Shown here piece by piece: positions 8,636-18,078 of a stretch of 64,000 nt of DNA. The notes under the pieces were generated by a model. That model was not told the DNA's origin and searched no databases. It worked only from the letters and a program-made list of their open reading frames with translations. The first letter of the stretch is position 1. Each line of letters starts with the position of its first letter. The translations under genes and the position numbers were made by a program. The stretch is from Coriobacteriaceae bacterium (lineage in GTDB: Bacteria; Actinomycetota; Coriobacteriia; Coriobacteriales; UMGS124): the NCBI GenBank assembly GCA_019421015.1, contig JAHZGC010000001.1, positions 227,509 through 291,508 of the forward strand. Direction: 5' to 3'.

Positions 8636-9346
8636 ATGGGCATTGAGCAGGACTATCGGGCGATTCTCGTGCCCACCGACGCGTTCAAGCCGCTGACGGC
8701 CATCGTGCGCTATAAGGAATTCGGCCACAAGAAGAAGCTGTTCAAGGGCGAGTGCATCCGCACCAAAGCCCGCTCGGTCGACGACCCGTACTTCTACTAC
8801 ATCGACGAGGGGCAGATCGTCTCGCTGTTCGAGAACGAGTCGGGCGAGGGGACGCCGGTGCTGTGGCGCAACGCGGGCAACGCGTTTTCGGCCGAGTGCT
8901 TCGACTTTGCGTCGATCGGGCGCTATCAGGCGCGCTTCGTGGCCAAGCAGAACACCGTGCTGTTCGCGTTCTCGCAAAAGCAGCTCTACGACCTCATGCG
9001 CGACGACCCCGAGCTGTTCTACGAGTTCGTGTACGTGTGCCATATGAGCTTTGCCCAGATGGCACACCGGCTGAGCAACACGGGCTCGCAGTCGGCGGTC
9101 AAGCGGCTGTCTATGTGGTTGCAGAAGCTCTGCGTGGCCCACGACCCCGAGCCCGACGGGTCGTATGTGATTCCGTGCACGCTCACGCTGCAGGGGCTCT
9201 CGGAGCTGCTGCTGATCCACATCACCACCTGCACCAAGCTCGTGGCCCAGCTCGAGGCCGAAGGGGTGATCGAGCGGTCGCGCACCGCCATCCATGTGCT
9301 CGATGCGGAGCGTCTGGCGGCCTGCGGGCTCGAGGAGGGGCGGTAG
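8636..9346 (+). CDS. Crp/Fnr-family transcriptional regulator
   Basis: 236 residues from the ATG at 8636 (AGGAG 8 bases upstream). An N-terminal cyclic-nucleotide-binding-like beta barrel is followed by a C-terminal helix-turn-helix (LTLQGLSELLLIHITTCTKLVAQLEAEG). The N-terminal cysteine cluster of true FNR proteins is not evident, so an Fe-S oxygen sensor is unlikely. It is divergent from the Fe-S/Mo oxidoreductase operon (274-bp gap), which it probably regulates. Confidence 0.87.
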   Translation: MGIEQDYRAILVPTDAFKPLTAIVRYKEFGHKKKLFKGECIRTKARSVDDPYFYYIDEGQIVSLFENESGEGTPVLWRNAGNAFSAECFDFASIGRYQARFVAKQNTVLFAFSQKQLYDLMRDDPELFYEFVYVCHMSFAQMAHRLSNTGSQSAVKRLSMWLQKLCVAHDPEPDGSYVIPCTLTLQGLSELLLIHITTCTKLVAQLEAEGVIERSRTAIHVLDAERLAACGLEEGR

Positions 9347-9484
9347 GGGCGAGCGGGGCTGGCGTACGCGCGGGGCGGCCCGAGAGGTGTGGCGGCCATG
9401 CCGTGAGGCGGCCCGGCGCAGGGGGCACCGGCAGGGCGGGTAAGGCTCGGAAAGTGGCTCTAGGGGCCCTAGAAAATCAAACTT

Positions 9485-9628
9485 AAAAACTACGACAAAT
9501 GCACGACGATGGTTGCGCATGTTATATCTAGTCCGCAAAGGTTCACATGTGAACAGGTGTTTCTTCGCACGTCTCCACATTGCTGACATCAGACTCGCAA
9601 CCACATCATGCATTTGTCGATATTTTTA
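9485..9628. repeat. AT-rich element with inverted ends, copy 1
   Basis: The arms at 9485-9515 and 9598-9628 are about 80% complementary, with a perfect CGACAAATGCA/TGCATTTGTCG core. The centre holds a perfect 14-bp palindrome, GTTCACATGTGAAC (9541-9554). It lies in the 315-bp convergent gap between the Crp-family gene and a flavoprotein gene. A relative with the same end motif occurs at 54484-54635, also in a convergent gap. No ORF inside. Confidence 0.65.
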
Positions 9629-9661
9629 CTATTGATTTACAGCCTACACGTGCCTAACGCC

Positions 9662-11464
9662 TTACTTCGCGGCAAGCTCCTTGCCGAGCACGCGGCCCAG
9701 GGTCATGGCCATGCCCAGGGTCAGGCCGGGCATGGGGGTGGTGTACTGCACGGCGAAGCGGCCGCCCGAGTTGTTGCCGGTGGCGTAGAGGCCCTCGATC
9801 GGGTCGTAGTCCTTGTCGAGCACCGCCTGGTTCTCGTCGATCACGAGGCCGTTCAGGGTGCAGGTGCCCACCATGGGCTTCTCCTCCACGCTCTTGATGG
9901 CGAAGAACGGCGGCGTGCTCACCGGGAAGAGGGTCTTGGGGTCGCGGCCGAAGTCCTCGTCGTCGCCGGCCTCGCAGTAGCCGTTGTACTTCTCGATCTC
10001 GGCGGCGAAGGCGGCCTTCTGCTCGTCGGAGAGGCCCATGTACTCAAAGAGTTCCTCGAGGCTCTGGGCACCCCAGGCGCACACCTCGCCGTTCTCGTCC
10101 ATCTCGCCGCCCTCGGGCCCGCGTTCGAGCCAGCCGGCAAAGGTGCCGTCGAAGTCAAAGTGGTCGCCGTCGCCGATGGGCATGCCAAAGTGCTCGGGGG
10201 CCATGGCGTCAATCTGGTCGGCGTAGGTGGAGTCAAACACGGCGTAGTAAGCGCCTGGCTTCATGCGCTCGGCGCGCATGAGCTGGCCAAAGATGCCCAT
10301 GAAGGTCTCGTCAGTGAAGCGGCGACCGGTCTCGTCGACCCACATGAAGGGGCTCCCCCAGGGGTTCTGGCCGCCCTGGAAGCCGGCGCCCCAGCGTAGC
10401 AGGTTGGTAGGGTAGTTCTCGCTCATGAACATGACCTGCGGGCTTACGAGGGTGCGCGTCACCGGGTCCATGGAGCCGCCTGCCCACATGCCCATCTTGA
10501 TACCCGAACCGTCGCGGCCGAACATGGCGCAGGTCATGCCCTCAGTGGGTAGGCCGTGGGACTGGTAGAGGGCGCGCTGTTCGTCTTGGAGGGCGGCGTA
10601 CATGGCGGGGTTCGCGCCGTAGTCGCCGCAGGCGAGCACGGTGCCCTTGCGGGCGACGAACTTGGTGTAGGTGCCGTCGGGCCCCTGGGCGATGACGCCG
10701 GTCACACGGGTCTTGCCATCGTTGGTCTCCTCGGTGACGAGTACCACGCCGGTGGTCTCCCAGTACCAGGTGGCGCCCTGCGACTCGGCCTGCTCGATCA
10801 GCGTGGCGGCCGCCCCGTTAAAGTTCACCTGCACCGATCCGCGCCAGCACTTGAAACCGTTGGTGTCGGCTCCGTTGGCAAAGTAGGCGTTGTTGGTGTC
10901 CTGGTTGTGGATGTACACGGCGTCGGCCACCTCGGCGGGGGAGTTGGCCACGAGCCAGTCGACCATCTCGCCGGAGCAGTCCACGAACTTCTTGACGAGG
11001 CGCGGGTCGGTGCGGTTCATATTGCGGCGCTGGTACTCGGCTATGAACGCGCTCTTCTTGATGGGTTCCACGCCACGCTCGAGCACGAAGTTCGAGTTGA
11101 CCGAGGCGATGTCGTGCAGGCCGTAGTAGAAGATGCCGTCCTTGGGCTGGCTCTCGATGACGGCCACGGTGGCGCCTTCTTCGGCCGCAGCGCAGGCGCA
11201 CATAACGCCGGCGTTGCCACCGCCCACGACCACAATGTCGGCCTCGACGGTCTGGGCGATCTGGTCGTCGGCGATGACGGGCGCCTCGCCTACCCAGGCG
11301 AGATAGTCGACGGCGGGGGTGTCGGCGGCGACGGCGTTGTTGGCGCTGGCGTGCTCGGCACCGGGGGTGGCGGCCAAGGCGGCGGAGGCGCTGACTGCCA
11401 CGGTGGCCGCGGCGCCGGCGCCGGCGATGAACGAGCGACGGGACACGGGGGCGTGCTGGCTCAT
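9662..11464 (-). CDS. Tat-exported FAD-dependent flavoprotein of the fumarate reductase family
   Basis: 600 residues; AAAGGAG precedes the ATG at 11464. A twin-arginine signal (VSRRSFIAGAGAAATVAVSA) leads into a FAD-binding Rossmann fold near residue 75 (VVVGGGNAGVMCACAAAEEG). The C-terminal flavin-binding region ends LYATGNNSGGRFAVQYTTPM. Unlike the genes at 1154 and 12068 it has no FMN_bind domain, so electrons must come from another carrier. It is close in layout to the protein at 12068-14245 (shared motifs such as FGRDGSGIKMGMWAGGSMDP) and is transcribed away from it, so the two look like an inverted paralogous pair. The acceptor is unknown. Confidence 0.9.
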   Translation of the reverse strand: MSQHAPVSRRSFIAGAGAAATVAVSASAALAATPGAEHASANNAVAADTPAVDYLAWVGEAPVIADDQIAQTVEADIVVVGGGNAGVMCACAAAEEGATVAVIESQPKDGIFYYGLHDIASVNSNFVLERGVEPIKKSAFIAEYQRRNMNRTDPRLVKKFVDCSGEMVDWLVANSPAEVADAVYIHNQDTNNAYFANGADTNGFKCWRGSVQVNFNGAAATLIEQAESQGATWYWETTGVVLVTEETNDGKTRVTGVIAQGPDGTYTKFVARKGTVLACGDYGANPAMYAALQDEQRALYQSHGLPTEGMTCAMFGRDGSGIKMGMWAGGSMDPVTRTLVSPQVMFMSENYPTNLLRWGAGFQGGQNPWGSPFMWVDETGRRFTDETFMGIFGQLMRAERMKPGAYYAVFDSTYADQIDAMAPEHFGMPIGDGDHFDFDGTFAGWLERGPEGGEMDENGEVCAWGAQSLEELFEYMGLSDEQKAAFAAEIEKYNGYCEAGDDEDFGRDPKTLFPVSTPPFFAIKSVEEKPMVGTCTLNGLVIDENQAVLDKDYDPIEGLYATGNNSGGRFAVQYTTPMPGLTLGMAMTLGRVLGKELAAK

Positions 11465-12067
11465 GGGGTTCTCCTTTGCTGGTGGAAGGTGACGGCTGCA
11501 AGTGCGTGTCGCACCCGATGACGGCTTCAGGGTGGCCTGCTCCGGCTATCTGTGCAATCGCTCCTTGATGACCATGCGGCGCAAGGCGACCTCACCCGCA
11601 AAGAATGAGGCACGCGTCGGGGAGGCGCCTTGCGGATGAGAAGGCCCTTGGTGGGAGAGGCTTGCGGTCGAAGAGGCCGCGGTGGTCGCACGAACACAAA
11701 ACATGGCGCCGGCGGCTCCGGTTTTCTGCACAGGCTTGCGTTGTGCCCACACAGCGTCCCCGCGCAACCCAGGGCCCTCGCGCAGGGTCTGCGCTCGCCT
11801 CGAGCGGCCGGCGCGGGAGAGCCTGCGGTTCGAGATCGGGCCTCAAAGAGTCTCAGACGGCCCTGAACATGCCATTGACACAATGTCACACCAGCTTATC
11901 GCGTCAAGCCAGGCGTCCTCATTTTTCTCGGATGACCCCATGCGGCCCCTGCTCGCACCCAAGAGATACTTGGGCGGCCGCCGCTTCGCCGCCATAGTCG
12001 AAGGCGTTCCCGGCGCCGGACGCCTTCGTGGCCGCGCCGTTATCACCCGCAAGGAAAGGATGCTTGC
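11465..12067. other. 603-bp divergent intergenic region
   Basis: This gap separates two divergent flavoprotein genes and must hold both promoters. I see an inverted repeat CGCAAGGCG (11580-11588) / CGCCTTGCG (11626-11634) enclosing a CCTCA/TGAGG pair. There is also a TGACA-N3-TGTCA dyad at 11876-11888 that overlaps a TTGACA box. No convincing protein gene is visible. Confidence 0.5.
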
Positions 12068-14245
12068 ATGTCCGCCATCACCCGCAGCGATTTCCTCAAG
12101 TGCGCCGCCATGGGCGCAGCCGCCCTGGGACTCACCGCCGCGGCCGGCACCGCGCTGGCCGAGGACGCCCCCGAGGGCCTCGCTCCCTTCGCCTTCGAGC
12201 CCGGTACCTACACCTCCAAGCAGTCCACCGGCTTCGCCGAGATCGACATCGCCACCACCTTCGCCGACGACGCCATCACAAGCGTCACCTACACCGTGAC
12301 CAACACGAGCCGCAAGGACTACTCCGAGAACTTCATGGACCAGATCCTCGACCTGTGCGCCCGCATCGTGGAGGAGAACACCCCCTTCGTCGACGGCATC
12401 TCCGGCGCCACCCTGTGCACCGACGCCACGGTCGAGGGCGTCAAGGACTGCATGGTCCAGGCCGGCTACGCCTTCCCCGAGAAGGAGGCCTACGTGCCCG
12501 AGACCCCCGCGTGGCTGGGTGAGGCTCCCGTGATCGACGAGGCCGACATTGTGGACACCATCGAGGCCGACGTGGTGGTCGTGGGCGGCGGCAACGCGGG
12601 CCTGGCCTGCGCCGTGACCGCGGCCGAGGGCGGCAAGAAGGTCGCCGTGGTCGAGGCTCAGTCCAAGGACAACATGTTCTGGTACGGCCTGCACCAGATT
12701 GGCACCGTGAACTCCCAGTTCCTCCTGGACCAGGGCGTGCCCGAGATCGACAAGGCCGAGTTCATCGCCGACTGGCAGCGCCGCAACCTGGGCTACACCA
12801 ACGCCCGCCTGGTCAAGGCCTTCGTCGATAACTCTGGCGAGATGCTCGACTGGCTCGTGGAGAACTCTCCCCAGGCCGTGATCGACAAGATCAGCATCGA
12901 GTCCATGAACGCCAACCACGAGTACTTTGAGGACGGCAACGGCATCAACGGCTACAAGTGCTGGCGCGGCTGCATCAACTACCCCATGAACGCCGGCGGT
13001 TTCGGCGGCGGCGACTCGGGCGAGACCTCCGAGGCCAGCGGCGGCGCCGCGCTCATCGAGAAGGCGGAAGGGCTGGGCGCCACCTGGTACTGGGGCCACA
13101 AGGGCGTCGTGCTCGAGACCACCGTGGAGGACGTCCCCTGCAAGATCGAGCAGGTGGGCCCCGACGGCGTCGACGTGATCACCGAGGGCACCGAGCCGCG
13201 CACCCGCGTCACGGCCGTCATCGCCCAGGACGCCGACGGCAACTACCACCGCTTCAAGGCCCCCGCGGTCGTGCTCTCCTGCGGCGGCTACGGCGCCAAC
13301 AACGCCATGTACCGCGAGCTGCAGCAGGGCCAGCGCGACCTCTTCGACGCCCACGGCCTCGATATCTCGACCATGCACACCCAGGGCTTCGGCCGCGACG
13401 GAAGCGGCATCAAGATGGGCATGTGGGCCGGCGGCTCCATGGACCCGCTGATGCGCACCCTCATCAGCCCCGAGGTGGTCTACACCAGCGACAAGTACTC
13501 GGTGAACATCCTGATCCGCCAGGGCACCTACCGCTTCGCCCTGTGGCTCGACCCCGACCTCGAGCGCTTCTGCGACGAGTCGTTCATGGGCTGCTACAGC
13601 CTCATCGACCAGATGGAGCGCAACAAGCCGGGCCGCTACTACGCGTTCTTCGACAACAAGCAGGAGACGCTCATGAGCCGCTCGGCCCCCGAGCACTTCT
13701 GCGCCTCCAGCTCCGACGACGCCCTGACCCAGAAGCTGGCCCACTGGCTTGAGCGCGGCGAGCTGGGCGAGGAGACCGAGGGGCAGTCGGGCGAGACCAC
13801 CTGGTCCACCGGCACCCCCTGCCACTTCGCGGCCAACACGTGGGAGGAGCTCTTCTCGTACATGGGTCTCGACGAGGAGGAGGCCGCCAAGGCCAAGGCC
13901 CAGATCGACCGCTACAACGAGCTCGCGGCCGCCGGCAAGGACGAGGACTTCGGCCGCGACCCGCGCATCCTGCTGCCCATCGACGAGCCCCCGTTCTACG
14001 GCATCATCCAGGTGCAGGAGAAGCCGGCCCTGGGCACCGTCACGCTGAACGGCCTGGTCATCGACCACAGGCAGCGCGTGCTCGACAAGGGCTACAACCC
14101 GATCCTGGGCCTCTACGCCAGCGGCAACAACGGCGGCGGCCGCTGGGGCAACCACTACTCGACCCCCATCCAGGGCGTGAGCCTGGGTATGGCGCTCACC
14201 CTGGGCCGCGTGCTCGGCAAGCAGCTCTGCGAGGATGCCGAGTAG
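12068..14245 (+). CDS. Tat-exported FMN- and FAD-binding flavoprotein of the fumarate reductase family
   Basis: 725 residues with AAGGAAAGG before the ATG. The signal (ITRSDFLKCAAMGAAALGLT) has an Arg-Ser rather than Arg-Arg pair, so Tat export is likely but weaker than for its neighbours. One FMN_bind domain spans about residues 40-130 and ends in the flavinylation-type motif ISGATLCT. The FAD domain starts near residue 170 (VVVGGGNAGLACAVTAAEGG). It is paralogous to the FMN-less protein encoded divergently at 9662-11464. A strong hairpin follows at 14290. Confidence 0.91.
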   Translation: MSAITRSDFLKCAAMGAAALGLTAAAGTALAEDAPEGLAPFAFEPGTYTSKQSTGFAEIDIATTFADDAITSVTYTVTNTSRKDYSENFMDQILDLCARIVEENTPFVDGISGATLCTDATVEGVKDCMVQAGYAFPEKEAYVPETPAWLGEAPVIDEADIVDTIEADVVVVGGGNAGLACAVTAAEGGKKVAVVEAQSKDNMFWYGLHQIGTVNSQFLLDQGVPEIDKAEFIADWQRRNLGYTNARLVKAFVDNSGEMLDWLVENSPQAVIDKISIESMNANHEYFEDGNGINGYKCWRGCINYPMNAGGFGGGDSGETSEASGGAALIEKAEGLGATWYWGHKGVVLETTVEDVPCKIEQVGPDGVDVITEGTEPRTRVTAVIAQDADGNYHRFKAPAVVLSCGGYGANNAMYRELQQGQRDLFDAHGLDISTMHTQGFGRDGSGIKMGMWAGGSMDPLMRTLISPEVVYTSDKYSVNILIRQGTYRFALWLDPDLERFCDESFMGCYSLIDQMERNKPGRYYAFFDNKQETLMSRSAPEHFCASSSDDALTQKLAHWLERGELGEETEGQSGETTWSTGTPCHFAANTWEELFSYMGLDEEEAAKAKAQIDRYNELAAAGKDEDFGRDPRILLPIDEPPFYGIIQVQEKPALGTVTLNGLVIDHRQRVLDKGYNPILGLYASGNNGGGRWGNHYSTPIQGVSLGMALTLGRVLGKQLCEDAE

Positions 14246-14289
14246 AACGGTTTTGCCTTTGCAGGCTTCAACGATGCGTAGATAGCAAA

Positions 14290-14332
14290 GAAGCCCCCGG
14301 TAGCCGGTGCGCCAACGGTTTCCGGGGGCTTC
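14290..14332 (+). terminator. Terminator-like hairpin after the flavoprotein gene
   Basis: An 11-bp perfect stem (GAAGCCCCCGG / CCGGGGGCTTC, 14290-14300 and 14322-14332) lies about 45 bases past the stop codon. No long T-run follows. Confidence 0.6.
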
Positions 14333-14417
14333 CGCCCTGCCCAAGCGCGTCTTGTGGATGCCTTTGGGGCTTGCGCCCCGCCCAAGCGCACGCATTCCGT
14401 CGAGAAAGGTGCCCCCC

Positions 14418-14903
14418 ATGACTACAACCCGTGCGACCCGTGAGACCTGCTCGGCCGGCGTGCCCGGCGCGGTGCCCCAGGTCGCCGGCGCCTATGAGGC
14501 CCGGACCCCCGACGAGCGCCACCTTGCTGCCCTCATGGAGCGGCTGCCTCAGATGCAGCGAGTTCAGGAGCGTCTGGAGCGCCACCGCGAGGCGCGGCGC
14601 CTGTGCGAGAAGTTCCAGGCGGTTGACGACCTGGGGGCGGCCATCGACGGCCTCGAGGCCCAGGAGCCGCTCGACACGCCCGAGGGCCGCAGGCTCTACA
14701 CGGTCCTTCTGAACGAGAAGCGCGCCGCCTACCGCGACGAGAAGGCGCGCCTCGACCGCGATGTAGAGCGCAGCGGGTTTGCGAGCATTGTGGAGGCGCA
14801 CGCGGCGCGCCTGGATCCTGCGGAGTTGGCGGAGCTTGAGCGCGAGCTCAATCGGTTTAGGGAGGACTACGCCCTGACGCTGGCAAAGTGCCAGGGGGCG
14901 TAG
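14418..14903 (+). CDS. Conserved-looking coiled-coil protein of unknown function
   Basis: 161 residues from the ATG at 14418. The protein is charged and mostly helical (MQRVQERLERHREARRLCEKF, KARLDRDVERSG), with no signal peptide or membrane segment. It resembles YlbF/YmcA-type small helical proteins in character, but I cannot assign it. It follows the flavoprotein terminator by about 85 bases and precedes the LuxR gene by 96. The codon use is typical of the window, which supports a real gene. Confidence 0.65.
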   Translation: MTTTRATRETCSAGVPGAVPQVAGAYEARTPDERHLAALMERLPQMQRVQERLERHREARRLCEKFQAVDDLGAAIDGLEAQEPLDTPEGRRLYTVLLNEKRAAYRDEKARLDRDVERSGFASIVEAHAARLDPAELAELERELNRFREDYALTLAKCQGA

Positions 14904-14999
14904 GTAATCTAGGCGATCGCCGCCGATCGTGCATGGCACGCCCCCGCCTGCCCGAGTGCTACCATGGATACCGACTATCAAGGGGGAACGGAGAAGCCC

Positions 15000-16490
15000 A
15001 TGGGGCAGCAGGCGCAGAGCGAATCACGGGTTGCGGGCGTCCTTGGGGCGGTGCGCAGGGCGGGACGCGAGCCGATCGCCTTCGCGTGCCTGATCCTGTG
15101 GTACGGCCTGGCGTTTCACGTGTCGGTGGAGCCGGAGTTCTCGTTTCCTGTGTGGTTTTTGGCCCACCCTCGCCGCGATCTCTCGTGGCTCGTGTTCCTT
15201 GTGACGCTTGTTGTGGCCTGGGGTGGCCTGTGGGCGGCGCTCCTGGGCGGCGGCGTCCGTGTAGCCAGAGCCGTCGGTAAAGCCTTGGCCGCGCCTGCCG
15301 CGGTGCCGGTGGCGGCCATCGCCATGGTGGCAGGCACCGCCCTCGTGATTTTTGGGTCGCCGTTTGCCGTCTTGCGCCTGGCGGGAGCGCTAGTGGCAGG
15401 CGTTGGATTTGCCGGGGCGGTGACGACCACGGCCTCGCGCAGCCGTGTTTTGACAAGAAGCCCGCGCCGGATCCTCTTGATGGGAGCCGTCGCCCTGGGC
15501 ATCGCCGCCCTTGTTAAGCTCGCGCTGCTTTTGGTGGCCCAGCCCGTGATCTACGGGCTCGTGTGCCTGCTCTCTCTGGGGCTGATCCCCACGGTGCCCC
15601 GTGCCGCGGTTGCGCCGGCCGATGCCCCTGCGGTCCAGCCGGCTGACGACGCGCGGCCCCTGCATGCCGACCACGTGAGCACGGTGTTGGTGTGCTTTGG
15701 CGGCCTGGGGCTCTTTTTGGGCATCATCGGCTTTGGGACCGACGCGATGTCACAGGGACCCCTACTCTCGTACCACCTGGTGACCGCCGGCTTTGGAAGC
15801 GCCCTGGGCTGTGTGGGCCTTCTGGTCTTTGGCCGCAGGAGTCCCGACGTGCCTTTTGTGCTGCTCCCCGTGCTGCTGGGTACTGTGGCCCTGCTGCTTC
15901 CCTTCGAGTCAAACCCCGTGGCGGGGTGGCTTGCCATGGTGCTGGGCAAGACGGTGGACGTCTGGGCCCTTGTGCTGATGACGGCCGTGCTGGGCGAGCT
16001 GCTGCGCATGCACGCAGGGGAGCCGACGCAGGCCCTACGTCCCATGGCGGGGTCCTTGACGCTTGCGGCGTTGCTGCTGCTGGCAGGGATCCTGGTGGGC
16101 GGCATCCTCATGAGCGTGGTGGGGCGCGACGCCACCGCCATGGCGCTTGTGGCCGTCTCGCTCGTGTACGTCACCATGCTTGCTCTGGGCGTCTCGGCCC
16201 AGCGGAGGTCACAGTCCAACTACATCATCGTGCGCAACCCCCAGGACGTGGCCCGCATCGCGGCGGCCCAGGCCCAGGCCATCGCCCGGGAGTTCCCAGC
16301 CCTGTCTCCCCGCGAGCTTGACGTCCTGCGGCTGCTGCTGCAGCACCAGACCATCGACCGTATGGCCGAGGAGCTGGGAATTTCGCGCAACACGGTCAAA
16401 TCGCACATAGCGCACCTCTACGAGAAGACCGGGCTTAACTCGCGCCAGCAGCTGGTGGACCTGGCGGCGGCGAAGACCGTGCAGCTGTAG
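15000..16490 (+). CDS. LuxR-family regulator with multi-pass membrane domain
   Basis: 496 residues from the ATG at 15000 (GGAG 8 bases upstream; an ATG at 14964 is in frame but lacks a good site). About 12 hydrophobic segments fill residues 20-410. A C-terminal LuxR helix-turn-helix follows (SPRELDVLRLLLQHQTIDRM, ISRNTVKSHIAHLYEKTG). This architecture, a membrane sensor fused directly to a GerE-type DNA-binding domain, is common in Coriobacteriia beside secreted reductases. It probably senses an extracellular substrate and controls nearby flavoprotein genes; ligand and targets are not visible. Confidence 0.9.
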   Translation: MGQQAQSESRVAGVLGAVRRAGREPIAFACLILWYGLAFHVSVEPEFSFPVWFLAHPRRDLSWLVFLVTLVVAWGGLWAALLGGGVRVARAVGKALAAPAAVPVAAIAMVAGTALVIFGSPFAVLRLAGALVAGVGFAGAVTTTASRSRVLTRSPRRILLMGAVALGIAALVKLALLLVAQPVIYGLVCLLSLGLIPTVPRAAVAPADAPAVQPADDARPLHADHVSTVLVCFGGLGLFLGIIGFGTDAMSQGPLLSYHLVTAGFGSALGCVGLLVFGRRSPDVPFVLLPVLLGTVALLLPFESNPVAGWLAMVLGKTVDVWALVLMTAVLGELLRMHAGEPTQALRPMAGSLTLAALLLLAGILVGGILMSVVGRDATAMALVAVSLVYVTMLALGVSAQRRSQSNYIIVRNPQDVARIAAAQAQAIAREFPALSPRELDVLRLLLQHQTIDRMAEELGISRNTVKSHIAHLYEKTGLNSRQQLVDLAAAKTVQL

Positions 16491-16600
16491 GGCGGCGACG
16501 CCGAGGAGTCGCGCCCAGTTGCTCGCGCTATTGGAGGAACTGGGGTGGGAGGGGTAGGGGGGAATGCGGGGAGGGTGGGTTGCTGCCCTTCGAGGCTGCA

Positions 16601-16851
16601 CCCTTGGACAGGACCGAGACTTTCTCGACCGATTGGCCCTCTGGGCCGGCCCCCTTGGACGAGACCGCGACTTTCTCGACCGGTTTTGCGGGTGGATCGA
16701 GGGCGGCTGCGGAGAAGTCGCAGGTAGACGGGTTGTCCTTTCGAGATCTAGGTCGGGGAGCACCGGAATCGGTCGAGAAAATGGCAATCCTGTCCACGGG
16801 ACGTCCCCACGACCCGAGATCGGTCGAGAAAACCGCGATCTTGTCCACGGG
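16601..16851. repeat. 2+2 repeat element with 51-bp spacing
   Basis: Four ~32-bp copies of a semi-palindromic unit (core TTTCTCGACCG) lie in the 492-bp convergent gap between the LuxR and LysR genes. Two are direct (16601, 16652) and two inverted (16769, 16820). Each pair is exactly 51 bp apart. No credible gene is present in the gap. Confidence 0.65.
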
Positions 16852-16982
16852 ATTTCTCCGGCCCGTCAGATTGGCTTAGGGGGATGCGGATGCGCGTTGG
16901 CTCAGGCCGCCCCCGTAGCTGTCCCTGCGCCGGCGTTATGGGGCGGAGGAGAGACCTCCTCCCGCCAAAACCGCCCCATCTG

Positions 16983-17879
16983 TCAGGGCCTACCCAACGC
17001 CTCGCGCGCATAGGCCTCCATGTACTCCCAGAACGCACGGGCCAGCGGCGACGGGGCCACGCCGGGCCGGCGGATGGCGTAGCTGCCGAACTTGTCGGTA
17101 TCCTCCATATCGAGGGGCACGAGCCGCGCTGCAAGGCACGTGCCGTCGGGCGTGGGCGTGCAGCCGAACGAGAGGGCCGCCGACTGCACGCGCGCCTGCT
17201 CGAACATACCCATATCCGATGTGCTGGCGATGATGTCGGGCCGAACCCCGGCCTTCTCGCACTGCTCCATAAAGAAGCGGTGCAGGTGGTTGCGTTCGCC
17301 AAGGGTCACGAAGGGCTGCCCGTTGAGCTGCTCCAGGGCGATGCGGTCGCAGGCGGCCAGGTCGCTGCTTTCGGGTACGTTTACCGAGTAGCCGGGGTGC
17401 ATGAGCTCGAGCGTCTCAAACCCCGCGAGATACTTGGGATGCGTGCACAGAATGCCGATCTCGGCGTCGCCGGCCTCGACCATGCGCAGCGTCCCGACGG
17501 AGTGGATCTCCTCGAGGTGGACCTCGGAGCCGGGGTGCGCCTCCATGAAGCGGGTCACGAAGTCGCTGGGAAACGGGTAGATCGTGCCTTTGCCCAGGGC
17601 GATTTCGAGCACGGCGCGGCGGTGCGGCCCGCGGTAGCGGTTCTCCACCTGCTCGTAGAGCGATAACAGGGGGGTTATCTCGTTCAGGAACGTCGCGCCT
17701 TCGGCGGTGAGGCGCACGCCGCGGTGGTCGGCGTCCAGGAGGCGCAGGCCGGTCTCGTCCTCGAGCTTGGCAACGGCTTTGCTGAGCGCCTGGCGGGTGA
17801 TAAACAGGCCCTCGGCCGCCTTGTTAAAGCTGCCCACGCGGGCGACCTCGGCAAACCATTGCATCTGACGGATATCCAT
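16983..17879 (-). CDS. LysR-family transcriptional regulator
   Basis: 298 residues from the ATG at 17879 (MDIRQMQWFAEVARVGSFNK). The N-terminal winged helix (KAAEGLFITRQALSKAVAKL) is followed by a LysR substrate-binding domain. It is divergent from the rhodanese-like/FMN-binding gene pair starting at 18079, with a 199-bp gap, so control of that pair is likely. The effector is unknown. Confidence 0.9.
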   Translation of the reverse strand: MDIRQMQWFAEVARVGSFNKAAEGLFITRQALSKAVAKLEDETGLRLLDADHRGVRLTAEGATFLNEITPLLSLYEQVENRYRGPHRRAVLEIALGKGTIYPFPSDFVTRFMEAHPGSEVHLEEIHSVGTLRMVEAGDAEIGILCTHPKYLAGFETLELMHPGYSVNVPESSDLAACDRIALEQLNGQPFVTLGERNHLHRFFMEQCEKAGVRPDIIASTSDMGMFEQARVQSAALSFGCTPTPDGTCLAARLVPLDMEDTDKFGSYAIRRPGVAPSPLARAFWEYMEAYAREALGRP

Positions 17880-18078
17880 GCCGCCCCCGCTTTCTGCGCC
17901 GGTGTAGAGGCGCTGCAGCGTTGCCTTGTAACCTCGGGTTGCACCCATGTGCCAGGATAGCACTTCCCAGGTAATTCCGCTCGTTGATATAGTACGGGGC
18001 AAGGAGCTCGGCCGAGCCCATCGAACACCTCGTCGCGCCGCCACTGGGGCGGTGCGCAAGATGCAAAAGGGGACTGCC

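Noticed and set aside
7736..9613. Long minus-strand frame spanning the Fe-S gene and the Crp-family gene
   Set aside because: It runs out of frame through two well-supported genes; its composition is Arg/His-rich and it lacks any domain.
11527..11889. Small protein gene in the divergent flavoprotein gap
   Set aside because: Several overlapping frames exist on both strands, all Arg/Pro-rich without ribosome sites; more likely promoter DNA.
16528..16848. Minus-strand frame encoding a 17-residue repeat peptide
   Set aside because: The repeat results from the 51-bp DNA repeat; there is no ribosome site, flanking homology or codon bias. Treated as a DNA repeat.
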